A DNA stretch of 64,000 nucleotides, taken from positions 62,001 through 126,000 of the forward strand of contig NZ_SJNX01000001.1 of assembly GCF_004331075.1 (NCBI RefSeq), given 5' to 3'. This DNA comes from Acinetobacter brisouioides. GTDB taxonomy: Bacteria; Pseudomonadota; Gammaproteobacteria; Pseudomonadales; Moraxellaceae. The notes under the pieces were generated by a model, which was not told the origin of the DNA, searched no databases, and saw only the letters and a program-made list of their open reading frames with translations. Below, piece by piece: positions 37,907-45,381 of the stretch. The position numbers and the translations under genes were made by a program. Positions within the stretch are counted from its first letter, which is position 1; every line of letters starts with the position of its first letter.

Positions 37907-38839
37907 TTACTTACAGTACAAAGTCGGTTGCTGCGCCATTTTTTCTGCCAAATATTGAATCAACACACTGAGTTTGGGCGGCACATAACGCGTGGTGGAA
38001 TACAATAACCATGCTGCCCCACTATAATAAGTTTTAAATTGCCATTCAGGTAAAATCTGCCGCAACTCCCCACGATCCAAAGCCTGCCGCGCTACAAAAT
38101 ATGGCAAACTGGCAATTCCCAAATGCTGTAAAGCAGCATCTAAACGAATGCCTGTATGATTGGCGGCATAACGCCCCTGTACCACAACGGTCACTATCTG
38201 TTGCTCACGCTGAAACTTCCATTTGGAATCGCTTGGCTGCTCACCCAAATAAATACATTGATGCTGCTTTAAATCCCGAGGATGCTCAGGCGTTCCATAT
38301 TGCTGCAAATATTCAGGCGTAGCACAAATTAAATGATCAATTTCAATTAGTTTACGCCCCATTAAGCCCAACGGTGGTTGATCAGTAATTCGAATGGCTA
38401 AATCAATATCTTCATCAATCAAATCGACGTAGCGATCTTCGAGCAGCATTTCAATATTGACTTTAGGATAACGCTGCAAAAATTCAGGCATACAGGGATG
38501 CAGCAAGAAATGCCCAACGGCTTTGGGTACGCTGATTCTCACTGTACCTTGAGGTTCGGCATGAAACTGCCCTGAGCTTTGCATTACAGCTTGAGCAGCA
38601 TTCAGCATTTCTTGGCAATGGCTATAAATTTGCTGGCCACTTTCACTCAAACGCAGTTTACGTGTTGTACGTTGTAACAGCCGCGTTGCCAAGGCTTTTT
38701 CTAGGCGCGAAATTGCTCGACTAATTGCCGAAGGTGTCGTGCCAAGCTGACGTGCAGTTTCTGAGAAACTTCCCGTTTCCACAACTTTGACAAAGATCGC
38801 CATTTCTTGCAGTAAATACAGATTTTGATTTGTGCTCAT
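37907..38839 (-). CDS. LysR-type regulator divergent from alaX
   Basis: The 310-aa protein has the DNA-binding region MAIFVKVVETGSFSETARQL and TTPSAISRAISRLEKAL, the recognition-helix pattern of the CrgA-like LysR group, and a substrate-binding domain opening GTVRISVPKAVGHFLLHPCM. It is transcribed away from the alanyl-tRNA editing gene, 87 bp apart. It may control that gene or itself; nothing in the sequence reveals the effector. Confidence 0.85.
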   Translation of the reverse strand: MSTNQNLYLLQEMAIFVKVVETGSFSETARQLGTTPSAISRAISRLEKALATRLLQRTTRKLRLSESGQQIYSHCQEMLNAAQAVMQSSGQFHAEPQGTVRISVPKAVGHFLLHPCMPEFLQRYPKVNIEMLLEDRYVDLIDEDIDLAIRITDQPPLGLMGRKLIEIDHLICATPEYLQQYGTPEHPRDLKQHQCIYLGEQPSDSKWKFQREQQIVTVVVQGRYAANHTGIRLDAALQHLGIASLPYFVARQALDRGELRQILPEWQFKTYYSGAAWLLYSTTRYVPPKLSVLIQYLAEKMAQQPTLYCK

Positions 38840-38926
38840 GAGGCAAAAGTCATTTGGTTTTAAAGCGAATTATCAACATTCATCCTCCATAATACAATGC
38901 CAGTTCGATTTTTCTTGGAGATGAAG

Positions 38927-39571
38927 ATGACTGAAGCATTGTACTTATCTGGAGCAACTCAGGGTCGCGTTGAAGTCTTAAGTTGTGAACCCGATGCCAA
39001 TGGCACTTATCAAGTACGTCTGTCTGCTACGCCTTTTCATCCTCAAGGCGGTGGGCAGCCGAGTGATGTGGGTTTCATTGATGATGTTGCTGTAACCCAT
39101 GTTGCTCTGCAAGATGGCGAAATTGTGCATATCTGTACGGAAGCTATTGCATTAGGTCAGGCACAGGCAATTGTAGATGTAGAAAAACGGCAGCTCTACA
39201 GTCGACTGCATTCGGCTGGACATCTGATTGGGCATGTATTGCAACAGGCAGGTTGGCAGCCGATCAAGGCTCAACACTGGGTCGAGGATGCCAAAGTCCA
39301 GTTTGTCCCTCAAGAACAAGCGCAAACTATTGAACTGCCTGAGTTGGAAAATTGGTGTAATCAATATGTGACAGCAGGTCTTATCACTACCGTAAAACAA
39401 AATGCTGATGGTTATCGTGAAGTAAGTTTTGGTGAGTTTTCTGCATTTCCTTGTGGAGGAACGCATGTTGAAAATTTAGCTGAAATTGAACATATTCAGA
39501 TTCAAAAACTTCAGTTAAAAAAAGGAAAATTGACTGTAAATTATACGATTGTGTCAAAGTCTGCGGCATAA
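38927..39571 (+). CDS. alaX: Alanyl-tRNA editing protein AlaX
   Basis: The 214-aa protein is a free-standing copy of the AlaRS editing domain. The zinc and catalytic motifs are RLHSAGHLIGHVL (HxxxH) and FPCGGTHVENL (CxxxH). TPFHPQGGGQPSDVGFI near the N-terminus is the usual glycine-rich loop. It deacylates Ser- or Gly-mischarged tRNA-Ala in trans. GGAG at 38917-38920 lies six bases before the ATG at 38927 but abuts the ATG at 38921, so the later start is chosen. It is the last clearly chromosomal gene before the prophage. Confidence 0.92.
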   Translation: MTEALYLSGATQGRVEVLSCEPDANGTYQVRLSATPFHPQGGGQPSDVGFIDDVAVTHVALQDGEIVHICTEAIALGQAQAIVDVEKRQLYSRLHSAGHLIGHVLQQAGWQPIKAQHWVEDAKVQFVPQEQAQTIELPELENWCNQYVTAGLITTVKQNADGYREVSFGEFSAFPCGGTHVENLAEIEHIQIQKLQLKKGKLTVNYTIVSKSAA

Positions 39572-39574
39572 TAA

Positions 39575-39600
39575 AAAGCCCACTGTTTAAGGTGGGCTTT
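39575..39600 (+). terminator. Intrinsic terminator after alaX
   Basis: AAAGCCCAC and GTGGGCTTT form a nine-bp stem with an eight-base loop, just past the alaX stop. Confidence 0.85.
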
Positions 39601-39625
39601 AATATGTTGATTTCTCAGCTAATTT

Positions 39626-39670
39626 TGGTATGAATATCCAGATTCGAACTGAAGACCTCTACGATGTCAA
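39626..39670 (-). other. 3' half of a tRNA-Val(GAC)-like gene; candidate prophage attachment site
   Basis: On the minus strand the parts read in order: anticodon loop TTGACAT (anticodon GAC), 3' anticodon stem CGTAG, variable loop AGGTC, T-stem TTCAG, T-loop TTCGAAT, T-stem CTGGA, acceptor TATTCAT, discriminator A and CCA. The T-stem pairs fully, with one G-T pair. Upstream there is no matching anticodon stem, D-arm or 5' acceptor strand. A tRNA 3' half starting at the anticodon loop is what phage integration leaves at one end. It lies exactly between alaX and the first phage-like gene. Confidence 0.65.
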
Positions 39671-39789
39671 TATTACGTCGAAAGTCCGCTAATACCATGT
39701 TAAACAACAAATTTATGGTCATTTTTTCGTGTATAAACACTGTAAAATTCGAGAATCTAATCTCAATAAAAACAGTCAGTTAGAAATCC

Positions 39790-39837
39790 ATTCCCCGAAA
39801 GATTTTTTCAGTTATTTTCCAAATTTGTTATAGAAAA
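39790..39837 (+). repeat. Direct repeat copy A before the 222-aa membrane protein gene
   Basis: CCCCGAAAGATTTTTTCAG, then TTATTTTCCAAATTTGTTATA, is closely similar to 40652-40700 (CCCCAAAGAGATTTTTCCAG and on). By eye roughly 40 of 48 positions match with one small gap. The two copies bracket a single gene. Confidence 0.5.
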
Positions 39838-39948
39838 ATTGTATTAAAAAAAACCATTACTACTATTGAACTTCATATGTAAAAGTTTGGCGATTTAAAA
39901 GACATGCGGACTGAATAGTTGCTAAAGTAGTAGTTGAATGGGTTTGGC

Positions 39949-40617
39949 ATGGCGGCTGATAAAATGAAAGAAAAATTATTTAATAAGCTTGGCTGGATTT
40001 GTTTGATTATTTTTTTAGTTCTTGCCGCTATTTATATGATCGCAAGTTATGTATTTAAGTTAGATTCAGATCAGATTTCTGTACTTACCAACCTATTTCT
40101 TGCCTTTGCGACTTTTACTGCAGCTTGTACAGCAGTTCTTTTTTTTACAGATTGGAGAGAACAGCACGATAAGTCTATTTCTAATAAATTCGCATGGAAA
40201 GTTATTGATAGCTTTGATTTATTTGATATTTCTTTTATGAACTTTTTAAAATCATTAGATGATCTTGAAAAAAAAATTGAGAACCCACAGAGTTTTAGTG
40301 AAGAGCTCAAAAATTTAGATAGAGAAGCTCTGATTCTGTTAATAGAAACCAAATCAATGAAATTTAATTTATCAAATTTCAGAGAGTCTTTAAGAAAATA
40401 TTCGGTTTATAGCAGTAAAGAAGACTGGTATAAGGGGCAAGAAGAAAAAATCTATGACTTATTCTTAAACCTTAATCTGGATCATTTAGAAAAAAATGAC
40501 TCTAAACATATTATCTCAGGAATTAAAAGTTCTTTAGATAAAATTACACCTCAAATACACTATTTTGAACATGAAGTGATTGATAAGTTAATTAATGAAT
40601 TAAAATCAAAAAATTAA
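39949..40617 (+). CDS. Membrane protein of unknown function, phage accessory gene
   Basis: With the ATG at 39949 the protein is 222 aa. Two membrane segments lie near the N-terminus (LGWICLIIFLVLAAIYMIAS and ISVLTNLFLAFATFTAACTA), then about 150 hydrophilic, Lys/Glu/Asp-rich residues that are probably helical and cytosolic. It is not recognised. The position next to the attachment site, the low GC content and the flanking direct repeats mark it as a phage-borne accessory gene. Two-helix anchors with a large cytosolic part occur in exclusion or abortive-infection proteins, but nothing specific supports that here. TTG and ATG alternatives shift the start by 15 bases either way. Confidence 0.65.
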   Translation: MAADKMKEKLFNKLGWICLIIFLVLAAIYMIASYVFKLDSDQISVLTNLFLAFATFTAACTAVLFFTDWREQHDKSISNKFAWKVIDSFDLFDISFMNFLKSLDDLEKKIENPQSFSEELKNLDREALILLIETKSMKFNLSNFRESLRKYSVYSSKEDWYKGQEEKIYDLFLNLNLDHLEKNDSKHIISGIKSSLDKITPQIHYFEHEVIDKLINELKSKN

Positions 40618-40651
40618 AGAAATATCACTTTTAGAGCCAACTAATACCTTC

Positions 40652-40700
40652 TATCCCCAAAGAGATTTTTCCAGTTATTTTTCAATTTTTTTATAAAAAA
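40652..40700 (+). repeat. Direct repeat copy B after the 222-aa membrane protein gene
   Basis: This is the partner of 39790-39837. It runs into the terminator at 40694-40724. Confidence 0.5.
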
Positions 40701-40724
40701 AGACTCCCGAAAGAGTCTTTTTTA
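40694..40724. terminator. Bidirectional terminator between convergent accessory genes
   Basis: AAAAAGACTC and GAGTCTTTTT pair around CCGAAA, with T-runs on both strands. It serves the membrane protein gene on the plus strand and the HicB-like gene on the minus strand. Confidence 0.85.
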
Positions 40725-40743
40725 CATCTGAAATAGCACGAAA

Positions 40744-41193
40744 TTAAGAGGCTGTGCTCGCCACTTCATAATGTGTTTTGTCTAATTTGCCTTGTTTAAA
40801 TAACCAGGTTGCGACCTCTGGCCAAGAGTACATAGCCGACTTCGATGCCAGTCCATACATCGGTCTTGGAAAGTTTCCATCACCACGTTTGTTTTGAGCA
40901 TATAGCGAAAGTGCCTGTCGGCTCATGCCTGCCCGTTCTGCCATTTCAGAGAGTGTAGAAAAGCCTTGTTCTTCTACGATCAAATCTGAAAAGCCAAGTG
41001 AACGGATATTGTCTAAAGCCGATGTAATCGCTTGTGCTGCGCTTGGTGCTTCACGATCAAACTCTAGGTAGATGGTGTCGTTATAGCTACAGAGCAATGC
41101 ATCGTCACAGCCTGCTTCAAAAAACTGGTCTTCGAGATTTGCTAGGTCTGAACGTGCATCACGTACCACTACGGTGAAGTGATATGTATTCAT
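40744..41193 (-). CDS. HicB-like antitoxin/regulator with C-terminal HTH
   Basis: This 149-aa protein has an N-terminal domain (1-75: MNTYHFTVVVRDARSDLANL, AGCDDALLCSYNDTIYLEFD) that looks like the HicB-type alpha/beta fold. Its C-terminal helix-turn-helix is in TLSEMAERAGMSRQALSLYA, followed by FPRPMYGLASKSAMYSWPEV, typical of proteins that bind their own promoter. Its start overlaps the stop of the small HicA-like gene by four bases (ATGA), so the two are co-translated in toxin-then-antitoxin order as in hicAB. The family is usually annotated only as a DNA-binding protein, so the antitoxin role is inferred. Confidence 0.6.
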   Translation of the reverse strand: MNTYHFTVVVRDARSDLANLEDQFFEAGCDDALLCSYNDTIYLEFDREAPSAAQAITSALDNIRSLGFSDLIVEEQGFSTLSEMAERAGMSRQALSLYAQNKRGDGNFPRPMYGLASKSAMYSWPEVATWLFKQGKLDKTHYEVASTAS

Positions 41194-41417
41194 AGTTCAT
41201 CTCCGTTGCATTGTTTAACTTTACGAAGGATTTGTTTTGCATGAGTTTCTGGGTCTTTTGGTGTGCTCCAGACACTCATTTGATGTTCGGCATGCCCGAG
41301 CACGCATTTTAAGCGACAGAATGCATGCCCTGATTTGCCTGTATCTGCAACATCCCAACCGTTATCTATCGCGTATTCGATGGCTTCTCGAATATGCTTA
41401 TTAGGATGTTTTTTCAT
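41190..41417 (-). CDS. HicA-like small basic protein, candidate toxin
   Basis: This 75-aa protein begins MKKHPNKHIREAIEYAIDNG at 41417, with GGA of AAAGGATTAAAG as ribosome binding site. The motif DTGKSGHAFCRLKC places a His after a Gly-rich turn, as in the HicA double-stranded-RNA-binding fold whose single His is catalytic. SVWSTPKDPETHAKQILRKV closes the protein. The 15 extra codons of the longer frame are not family-like. It is first of a two-gene unit with the HTH protein. mRNA interferase activity is a prediction from fold-level resemblance and gene order. Confidence 0.55.
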   Translation of the reverse strand: MKKHPNKHIREAIEYAIDNGWDVADTGKSGHAFCRLKCVLGHAEHQMSVWSTPKDPETHAKQILRKVKQCNGDEL

Positions 41418-41480
41418 CTTTAATCCTTTTACTATTGTTAAATTATATGCTGTTGTTGACATTTGTCAACAAGCTAACAT

Positions 41481-42299
41481 TTACGCAGGCGCATTAAACC
41501 AGTTTGGGTTGGTATCCATGATTTCCCCGTTGGACATGTTGACGATGCGGAAGTCTTTGCTGATGAGTGGCTGACTGTTTGAGCCACGCATGTTGTAGCG
41601 TTTGCTCACGTCTAACGCGAGTTCATTTGCTCGGACGATCAGGCTTGAGTACTTGAGATAGTCCTGCATGTTTAAAAATCTGAGCGCGTTCCAGACGTGC
41701 ATCATTTTAAAGTTTTGGTTAATGACTGCCTCAACGAGTTGCTGGATCTGCTTTTGGTCTTGGCGTTGTAGTTGGTGACTTTGAGACACCACAGCCGTAA
41801 GGTTATGCACGTACTCTACGGCGTAAGGCAAGCTTTCCAGTGGAATGTCTTCAACATGTTCTACGTCAAAGCGTTGGTGCAGCATTTTGTAGACTTCTAC
41901 TGTGTTTAGGCTCGACTTGCTGACCAGTAGCCCGACTGCTTCGGCAAGTGGGATACGGTCGTCAATGATGGTTTTAGCTTTGGGCTGTACTTCTTTTTCG
42001 AGTATATCAAGCGCCCATTTGCGGAATTCTTTAGCAACTGGAGTGCGGGCAAAGAATGTGATGAGATGACAACCACGTAAGTTAAATACCCGTACGCCCA
42101 AATTGGGCGTCTGAGGATTTTCAATCATCTGTGTCATATCTTGAGTAAACTCATCACTATTTCGGTTAAATACTTTTGTTACAGCATCTGCCTGCTTATA
42201 GCCTAGTGCATAAGCCAACTCTGATGATGTAATCCAAATTTGGTCATCGTTTTGTTGTACTGGATGAAATTGTATTGCATTAAATGTTAGACTATTCAT
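41481..42299 (-). CDS. BRO-N domain phage antirepressor-like protein
   Basis: With the start at 42299 the protein is 272 aa, beginning MNSLTFNAIQFHPVQQNDDQ, and AGGAG at 42305-42309 is well placed. The N-terminal BRO domain is clear: WITSSELAYALGYKQADAVT, VRVFNLRGCHLITFFARTPV, AKEFRKWALDILEKEV. The C-terminal part from about residue 125 (IPLAEAVGLLVSK, VYKMLHQRFDVEHVEDIPLE, LPYAVEYVHNLTA) resembles the P22-antirepressor C-terminal region and recurs in the ORF6N protein at 61129-61977. Such proteins bind DNA or repressors and relieve lysogenic control. Confidence 0.85.
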   Translation of the reverse strand: MNSLTFNAIQFHPVQQNDDQIWITSSELAYALGYKQADAVTKVFNRNSDEFTQDMTQMIENPQTPNLGVRVFNLRGCHLITFFARTPVAKEFRKWALDILEKEVQPKAKTIIDDRIPLAEAVGLLVSKSSLNTVEVYKMLHQRFDVEHVEDIPLESLPYAVEYVHNLTAVVSQSHQLQRQDQKQIQQLVEAVINQNFKMMHVWNALRFLNMQDYLKYSSLIVRANELALDVSKRYNMRGSNSQPLISKDFRIVNMSNGEIMDTNPNWFNAPA

Positions 42300-42325
42300 G
42301 TCTTTTCTCCTGGTCGAGATTAGAT

Positions 42326-42363
42326 AAAAAGCCCCTCTTCCGCCAAGTTGTAGGGGCTTTTTT
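42326..42363 (-). terminator. Terminator-like hairpin in the leader of the BRO gene
   Basis: AAAAAGCCCCT and AGGGGCTTTTT form an 11-bp stem with a 15-base loop and T-runs on both strands. It stands only 26 bp before the BRO start and between that gene and its likely promoter, so it would act as an attenuator. Confidence 0.7.
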
Positions 42364-42378
42364 AATGAATTCACACCA

Positions 42379-42414
42379 ACAATGGTGTAAATTAATTTAA
42401 AATTACACCATTGT
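42379..42414. promoter_or_regulatory. 12-bp inverted repeat, candidate operator for the Arc-like protein
   Basis: ACAATGGTGTAA (42379-42390) and TTACACCATTGT (42403-42414) are exact reverse complements with a 12-base spacer. A further ACACCA lies at 42373-42378. The element sits in the divergent promoter region between the BRO and Arc-like genes. Confidence 0.6.
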
Positions 42415-42467
42415 GGTTTATAAGTCAATGTGCTATTTTTCTTATACCAACGTAAGGAAATAAAGAT

Positions 42468-42815
42468 ATGACCGAAGATGCTCAGCTAAAACTTAGAGTT
42501 CCACAAGAGTTGAAAGAATTCTTAGAGAGTGAAGCAAAGTTAAATCATCGAACAATAAATGGTGAGGTTGTTTACCGTTTACAGCAAAGTAAAAATAATA
42601 ATTCAGGTCGGTCACTCTATTTTAATGATCTAAATTGTGTTGAAGATTTGAAAGAAATGTCTCTTCGAGAACAACAAGAGCAAGCTACCGCAATGATCTC
42701 AAGAATCTTTTATGATCATCCTGAGTATCAGCTCATCAATATTGAAACCATTAATGATGGGAAGAAGATTCGTTATTGGTATTCTATCCCTAGAGGTGAA
42801 AGTTTTAGGGATTAA
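42468..42815 (+). CDS. Arc-like ribbon-helix-helix repressor
   Basis: This 115-aa protein has an N-terminal RHH domain of the P22 Arc/Mnt type: LKLRVPQELKEFLESEAKLN, then HRTINGEVVYRLQQS, with the beta strand (LKLRV) that enters the DNA major groove. The rest is acidic and Gln-rich (MSLREQQEQATAMISR) and probably helical. AAGGAAA lies nine bases before the ATG. It is divergent from the BRO gene across a 12-bp inverted repeat, which it likely binds, comparable to the Arc-Ant control of P22. Confidence 0.82.
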   Translation: MTEDAQLKLRVPQELKEFLESEAKLNHRTINGEVVYRLQQSKNNNSGRSLYFNDLNCVEDLKEMSLREQQEQATAMISRIFYDHPEYQLINIETINDGKKIRYWYSIPRGESFRD

Positions 42816-42842
42816 TTTAATGAGTACGCGCGTGCGTACTCT

Positions 42843-43589
42843 TCATTTATTTTTCAAATTATATTTATTTTGATTTAGTTCTAACTCATTAGTTATATTA
42901 AATGCCGTCAATGCTTCACATAACGCTTTCATTTCAGAAGCATGTACCATTTCTACCCATTCAGGCTGAAATTCAATTCCCCTTGCCATTGCTTTAAAAG
43001 GTTCTGGTATAGCTTGTGATTGTTCAATAGATTGATAATAATTATTGATGGCAGCCTCTATATCTATATTCGTTTCAAAAATAGCTAAATCTTTCAAACA
43101 ATCAAGCATCACTGGACCAATAATAGACTCACACTTTTGGATGATGTCTAATAGATATGTTCCAAAAGCAAAGAATGTCTTTGACTTATTCAAATTTTGA
43201 ACTTGTCGTTCTGCTAATAGCATTGGAAAATTATCGTCAGTTATGTGCGCAGCAGATGTTAAATCTAACCCACGATGAACTACAGCATTACGAAGTTCAC
43301 GAATGTAGCTATAATTAGCTTTTCCATTAGGAAATCCATTAAACGCAAAACTCGAATATAATTGTTCTTTAAAATTACTGGATTTCAACAAAGTTATTTC
43401 ATCAAAAATATCTATTGCTGCCATAAGATTTAGAAAATAGCCAGAATAGTGAACTCTCATATCTATCTGATCAAGAACAGAGATAGGTGTGCGAAATGTG
43501 AGAGCTGCACGTAACGCAGTCTTTCTTGCAGACATATACCATGTTAGTGAGTTAATCCATCCTAAGTCAGCAGCACTAGATTTAGTCAT
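42843..43589 (-). CDS. HEPN-like protein of unknown function
   Basis: This 248-aa, mostly helical protein has no membrane segment. YIRELRNAVVHRG near residues 95-107 contains RNAVVH, the R-x4-H pattern (with the usual polar residue after Arg) of HEPN ribonuclease domains, at the end of a helix as expected. The flanking regions (YSGYFLNLMAAIDIFDEITL, YLLDIIQKCESIIGPVMLDC) would supply the other helices. HEPN proteins in phage accessory regions often act as toxins or antiphage effectors; no partner antitoxin is obvious next to it. The GC content is lower than in the tail genes. Assignment is by motif only. Confidence 0.55.
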   Translation of the reverse strand: MTKSSAADLGWINSLTWYMSARKTALRAALTFRTPISVLDQIDMRVHYSGYFLNLMAAIDIFDEITLLKSSNFKEQLYSSFAFNGFPNGKANYSYIRELRNAVVHRGLDLTSAAHITDDNFPMLLAERQVQNLNKSKTFFAFGTYLLDIIQKCESIIGPVMLDCLKDLAIFETNIDIEAAINNYYQSIEQSQAIPEPFKAMARGIEFQPEWVEMVHASEMKALCEALTAFNITNELELNQNKYNLKNK

Positions 43590-43651
43590 TTTCTCTCTAC
43601 ATAAATAATATTTTAAATCAACAATATATACTAAATATATTCTTTAAAAAT

Positions 43652-44245
43652 CTATCTATTAAGTAAATCAACCATTCTTTTAAGATCAAATAAAATCATA
43701 GTAGAAATAAATAATAAAAAAGATGTTATCAGTAAAAAAATACTTAGAATTAATAGGACAATTTTTGCAATATAATCTGGAATTAACAAATAATTTCCCA
43801 ACCATAATAAGTTTGTTTTATATATAAATAATGAATAAATAAAAATGCTAGCATTAAAAATGAAAGTAATTAACATCATGCATTTTTCTTTAAAGTACTC
43901 TTTTTTATTTAATGTAATACCTATAATATTTCGATCATTATCTCGTTCAATATTTAAACTTGTATCCCAAAAAGCTAAATCCTTAGATACAGTTTCAAAA
44001 TTAACAATATTTTTATTTCTTGATACAAAATCAACTAATCTGTAAGAAACCAAACGGCTACCGACCAATGCTTGTGCTAGCCCATTTCTTCTTGCATGTT
44101 TTTGATATTCTTCAATATCCAAGTTATCAATTTTCTTTATGCCATCAAAAAATTCCTCTCTACGAGTCAATCTTTCTTCTGCTTGTTTAAATTTACTTTT
44201 TCTTTCTAAAAACAGTACAAGTATTTTATGAATAAATTCCCACAT
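43652..44245 (-). CDS. Membrane protein of unknown function
   Basis: With the ATG at 44245 (MWEFIHKILVLFLERKSKFK) the protein is 197 aa; a TTG 24 bases upstream is the alternative. A soluble, charged N-terminal 125 residues is followed by two strong membrane segments near the C-terminus (LITFIFNASIFIYSLFIY and IVLLILSIFLLITSFLLF). It is very AT-rich and not recognised. It lies between a HEPN-like gene and a small TM-anchored protein gene in the phage accessory region. Confidence 0.6.
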   Translation of the reverse strand: MWEFIHKILVLFLERKSKFKQAEERLTRREEFFDGIKKIDNLDIEEYQKHARRNGLAQALVGSRLVSYRLVDFVSRNKNIVNFETVSKDLAFWDTSLNIERDNDRNIIGITLNKKEYFKEKCMMLITFIFNASIFIYSLFIYKTNLLWLGNYLLIPDYIAKIVLLILSIFLLITSFLLFISTMILFDLKRMVDLLNR

Positions 44246-44437
44246 AGTTTTCCGAACTTTAATTTTCAAGGATTATGGTATGTTTTCTAATTATTGCTAA
44301 TTCCAACATCTGTCAACCAGTTTTTATTGCTGAATTTTAACTTTGTCAACCAAATGTCTTTTTTACGGCGTGAATTGAGGAAGAAAAAGCATCATCAGAT
44401 GCTCTTTAACTTTGCCCAACACTCACCCAACAAACCT

Positions 44438-45079
44438 TTATGATCCACCAAGAAACTCAGATTTACTAATATGTCTATTGCTGGCTACAACAGTTTGATG
44501 ACAACATTTAATACCACGATTATGAATGACGTATCCATTCGCAGTATTTTCTCTCGAAATCAAAAATTCTTGATTTGAATAATGGTAGCTAGTGAAAGTC
44601 CCCCAAAGGTTCTCTAAACCCTGCCATGTTCCACCATTTGGAAGCGCATAATTCACTGAATAATCGCCTAAAGGAACATTCAGCTCCGCTGTCCTGTCTT
44701 GTGACAACTGAATCACCGCAGCAATTTTGTTGGTAGCTTTATCTCTAACTGTAAAAACCACATCATAATTTTCAGCTTCAAATGTAATTTTTCCAACCGC
44801 AGGCTCTTGGTTGCTAAAAAAATACATCACTTTTTTTTCAAAGGGCACAGCATTATTTTTTTCTTGCAATTGCCTTTGTTGATCGAGACTTTGTATTTTA
44901 GATAAATCATTATTGGTTTCAGGGTTAGTTTGCCCAGAAATATTTGATCCTGAGTTATTACTATGTCTATTTTTTATATATCCCGAAATGTTATAAGCTA
45001 AAACAACTGTAACAACTATACCAATAATGGCCGCTGCTCCAGAGTTATTATTTTGGTTTTTTCTTGGTTTAAATGCCAT
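44438..45079 (-). CDS. Membrane-anchored protein of unknown function
   Basis: This 213-aa protein has one N-terminal membrane segment (AAAIIGIVVTVVLAYNISGY) after a basic Asn-rich stretch, then an Asn/Ser-rich linker and an extracytoplasmic domain of about 130 residues with alternating hydrophobic strands (VGKITFEAENYDVVFTVRDK, AELNVPLGDYSVNYALPNGG, TWQGLENLWGTF). Two adjacent Cys lie in GIKCCHQT. GGGGGA precedes the ATG by five bases. It is not recognised. A surface or periplasmic accessory function is possible. Confidence 0.6.
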   Translation of the reverse strand: MAFKPRKNQNNNSGAAAIIGIVVTVVLAYNISGYIKNRHSNNSGSNISGQTNPETNNDLSKIQSLDQQRQLQEKNNAVPFEKKVMYFFSNQEPAVGKITFEAENYDVVFTVRDKATNKIAAVIQLSQDRTAELNVPLGDYSVNYALPNGGTWQGLENLWGTFTSYHYSNQEFLISRENTANGYVIHNRGIKCCHQTVVASNRHISKSEFLGGS

Positions 45080-45211
45080 GTATCCCCCTAAAATTAAAAG
45101 TTTTTATATTTTATCTTTTGGTATTTTTTCACAATAAAGAATATATGTAAATAAAATGATCTTGACTAGAGGACTTTACTCCAAACGATGGCTGACCAAC
45201 ACTTTAAACAT

Positions 45212-45241
45212 AAAAAAAGCCATGTGAAGGTTCACATGGCT
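45212..45241 (-). terminator. Intrinsic terminator on the minus strand
   Basis: AGCCATGTGAA and TTCACATGGCT form an 11-bp stem around GG, followed on the minus strand by seven T. No gene on the minus strand ends here, so a short untranslated transcript from the right is possible. Confidence 0.75.
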
Positions 45242-45276
45242 ATAAAACGAAAAACTACAGCGTATGTTAAAAATTT

Positions 45277-45308
45277 AAGGTGGTACATTCCCCACTCTTC
45301 ACCACCTT
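45277..45308. other. Hairpin in the untranslated stretch before the SRPBCC-like gene
   Basis: AAGGTGGT (45277-45284) pairs exactly with ACCACCTT (45301-45308) around a 16-base loop. It lies 36 bp from the minus-strand terminator at 45212-45241, so the two could belong to one small RNA of 100-150 bases. A clear minus-strand promoter was not found. Confidence 0.35.
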
Positions 45309-45324
45309 ACATTTATAAATCTGA

Positions 45325-45352
45325 TTGACTTATCAGCATATCCAACTATGCT
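45325..45352 (+). promoter_or_regulatory. Probable sigma-70 promoter of the SRPBCC-like gene
   Basis: TTGACT (45325-45330) and TATGCT (45347-45352) with a 16-base spacer lie 30 bp before the ATG at 45382. Confidence 0.5.
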
Positions 45353-45381
45353 TTTAGTATAGAATTATTAGACTAAAAACG

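Noticed and set aside
39595..39700. A complete functional tRNA gene
   Set aside because: The D-arm, the 5' acceptor strand and the 5' anticodon stem are missing; only the 3' half is tRNA-like.
45045..45249. TG- and AG-rich stretch considered as a gene fragment
   Set aside because: No frame longer than 40 codons with a start; explained by a promoter region and a terminator.
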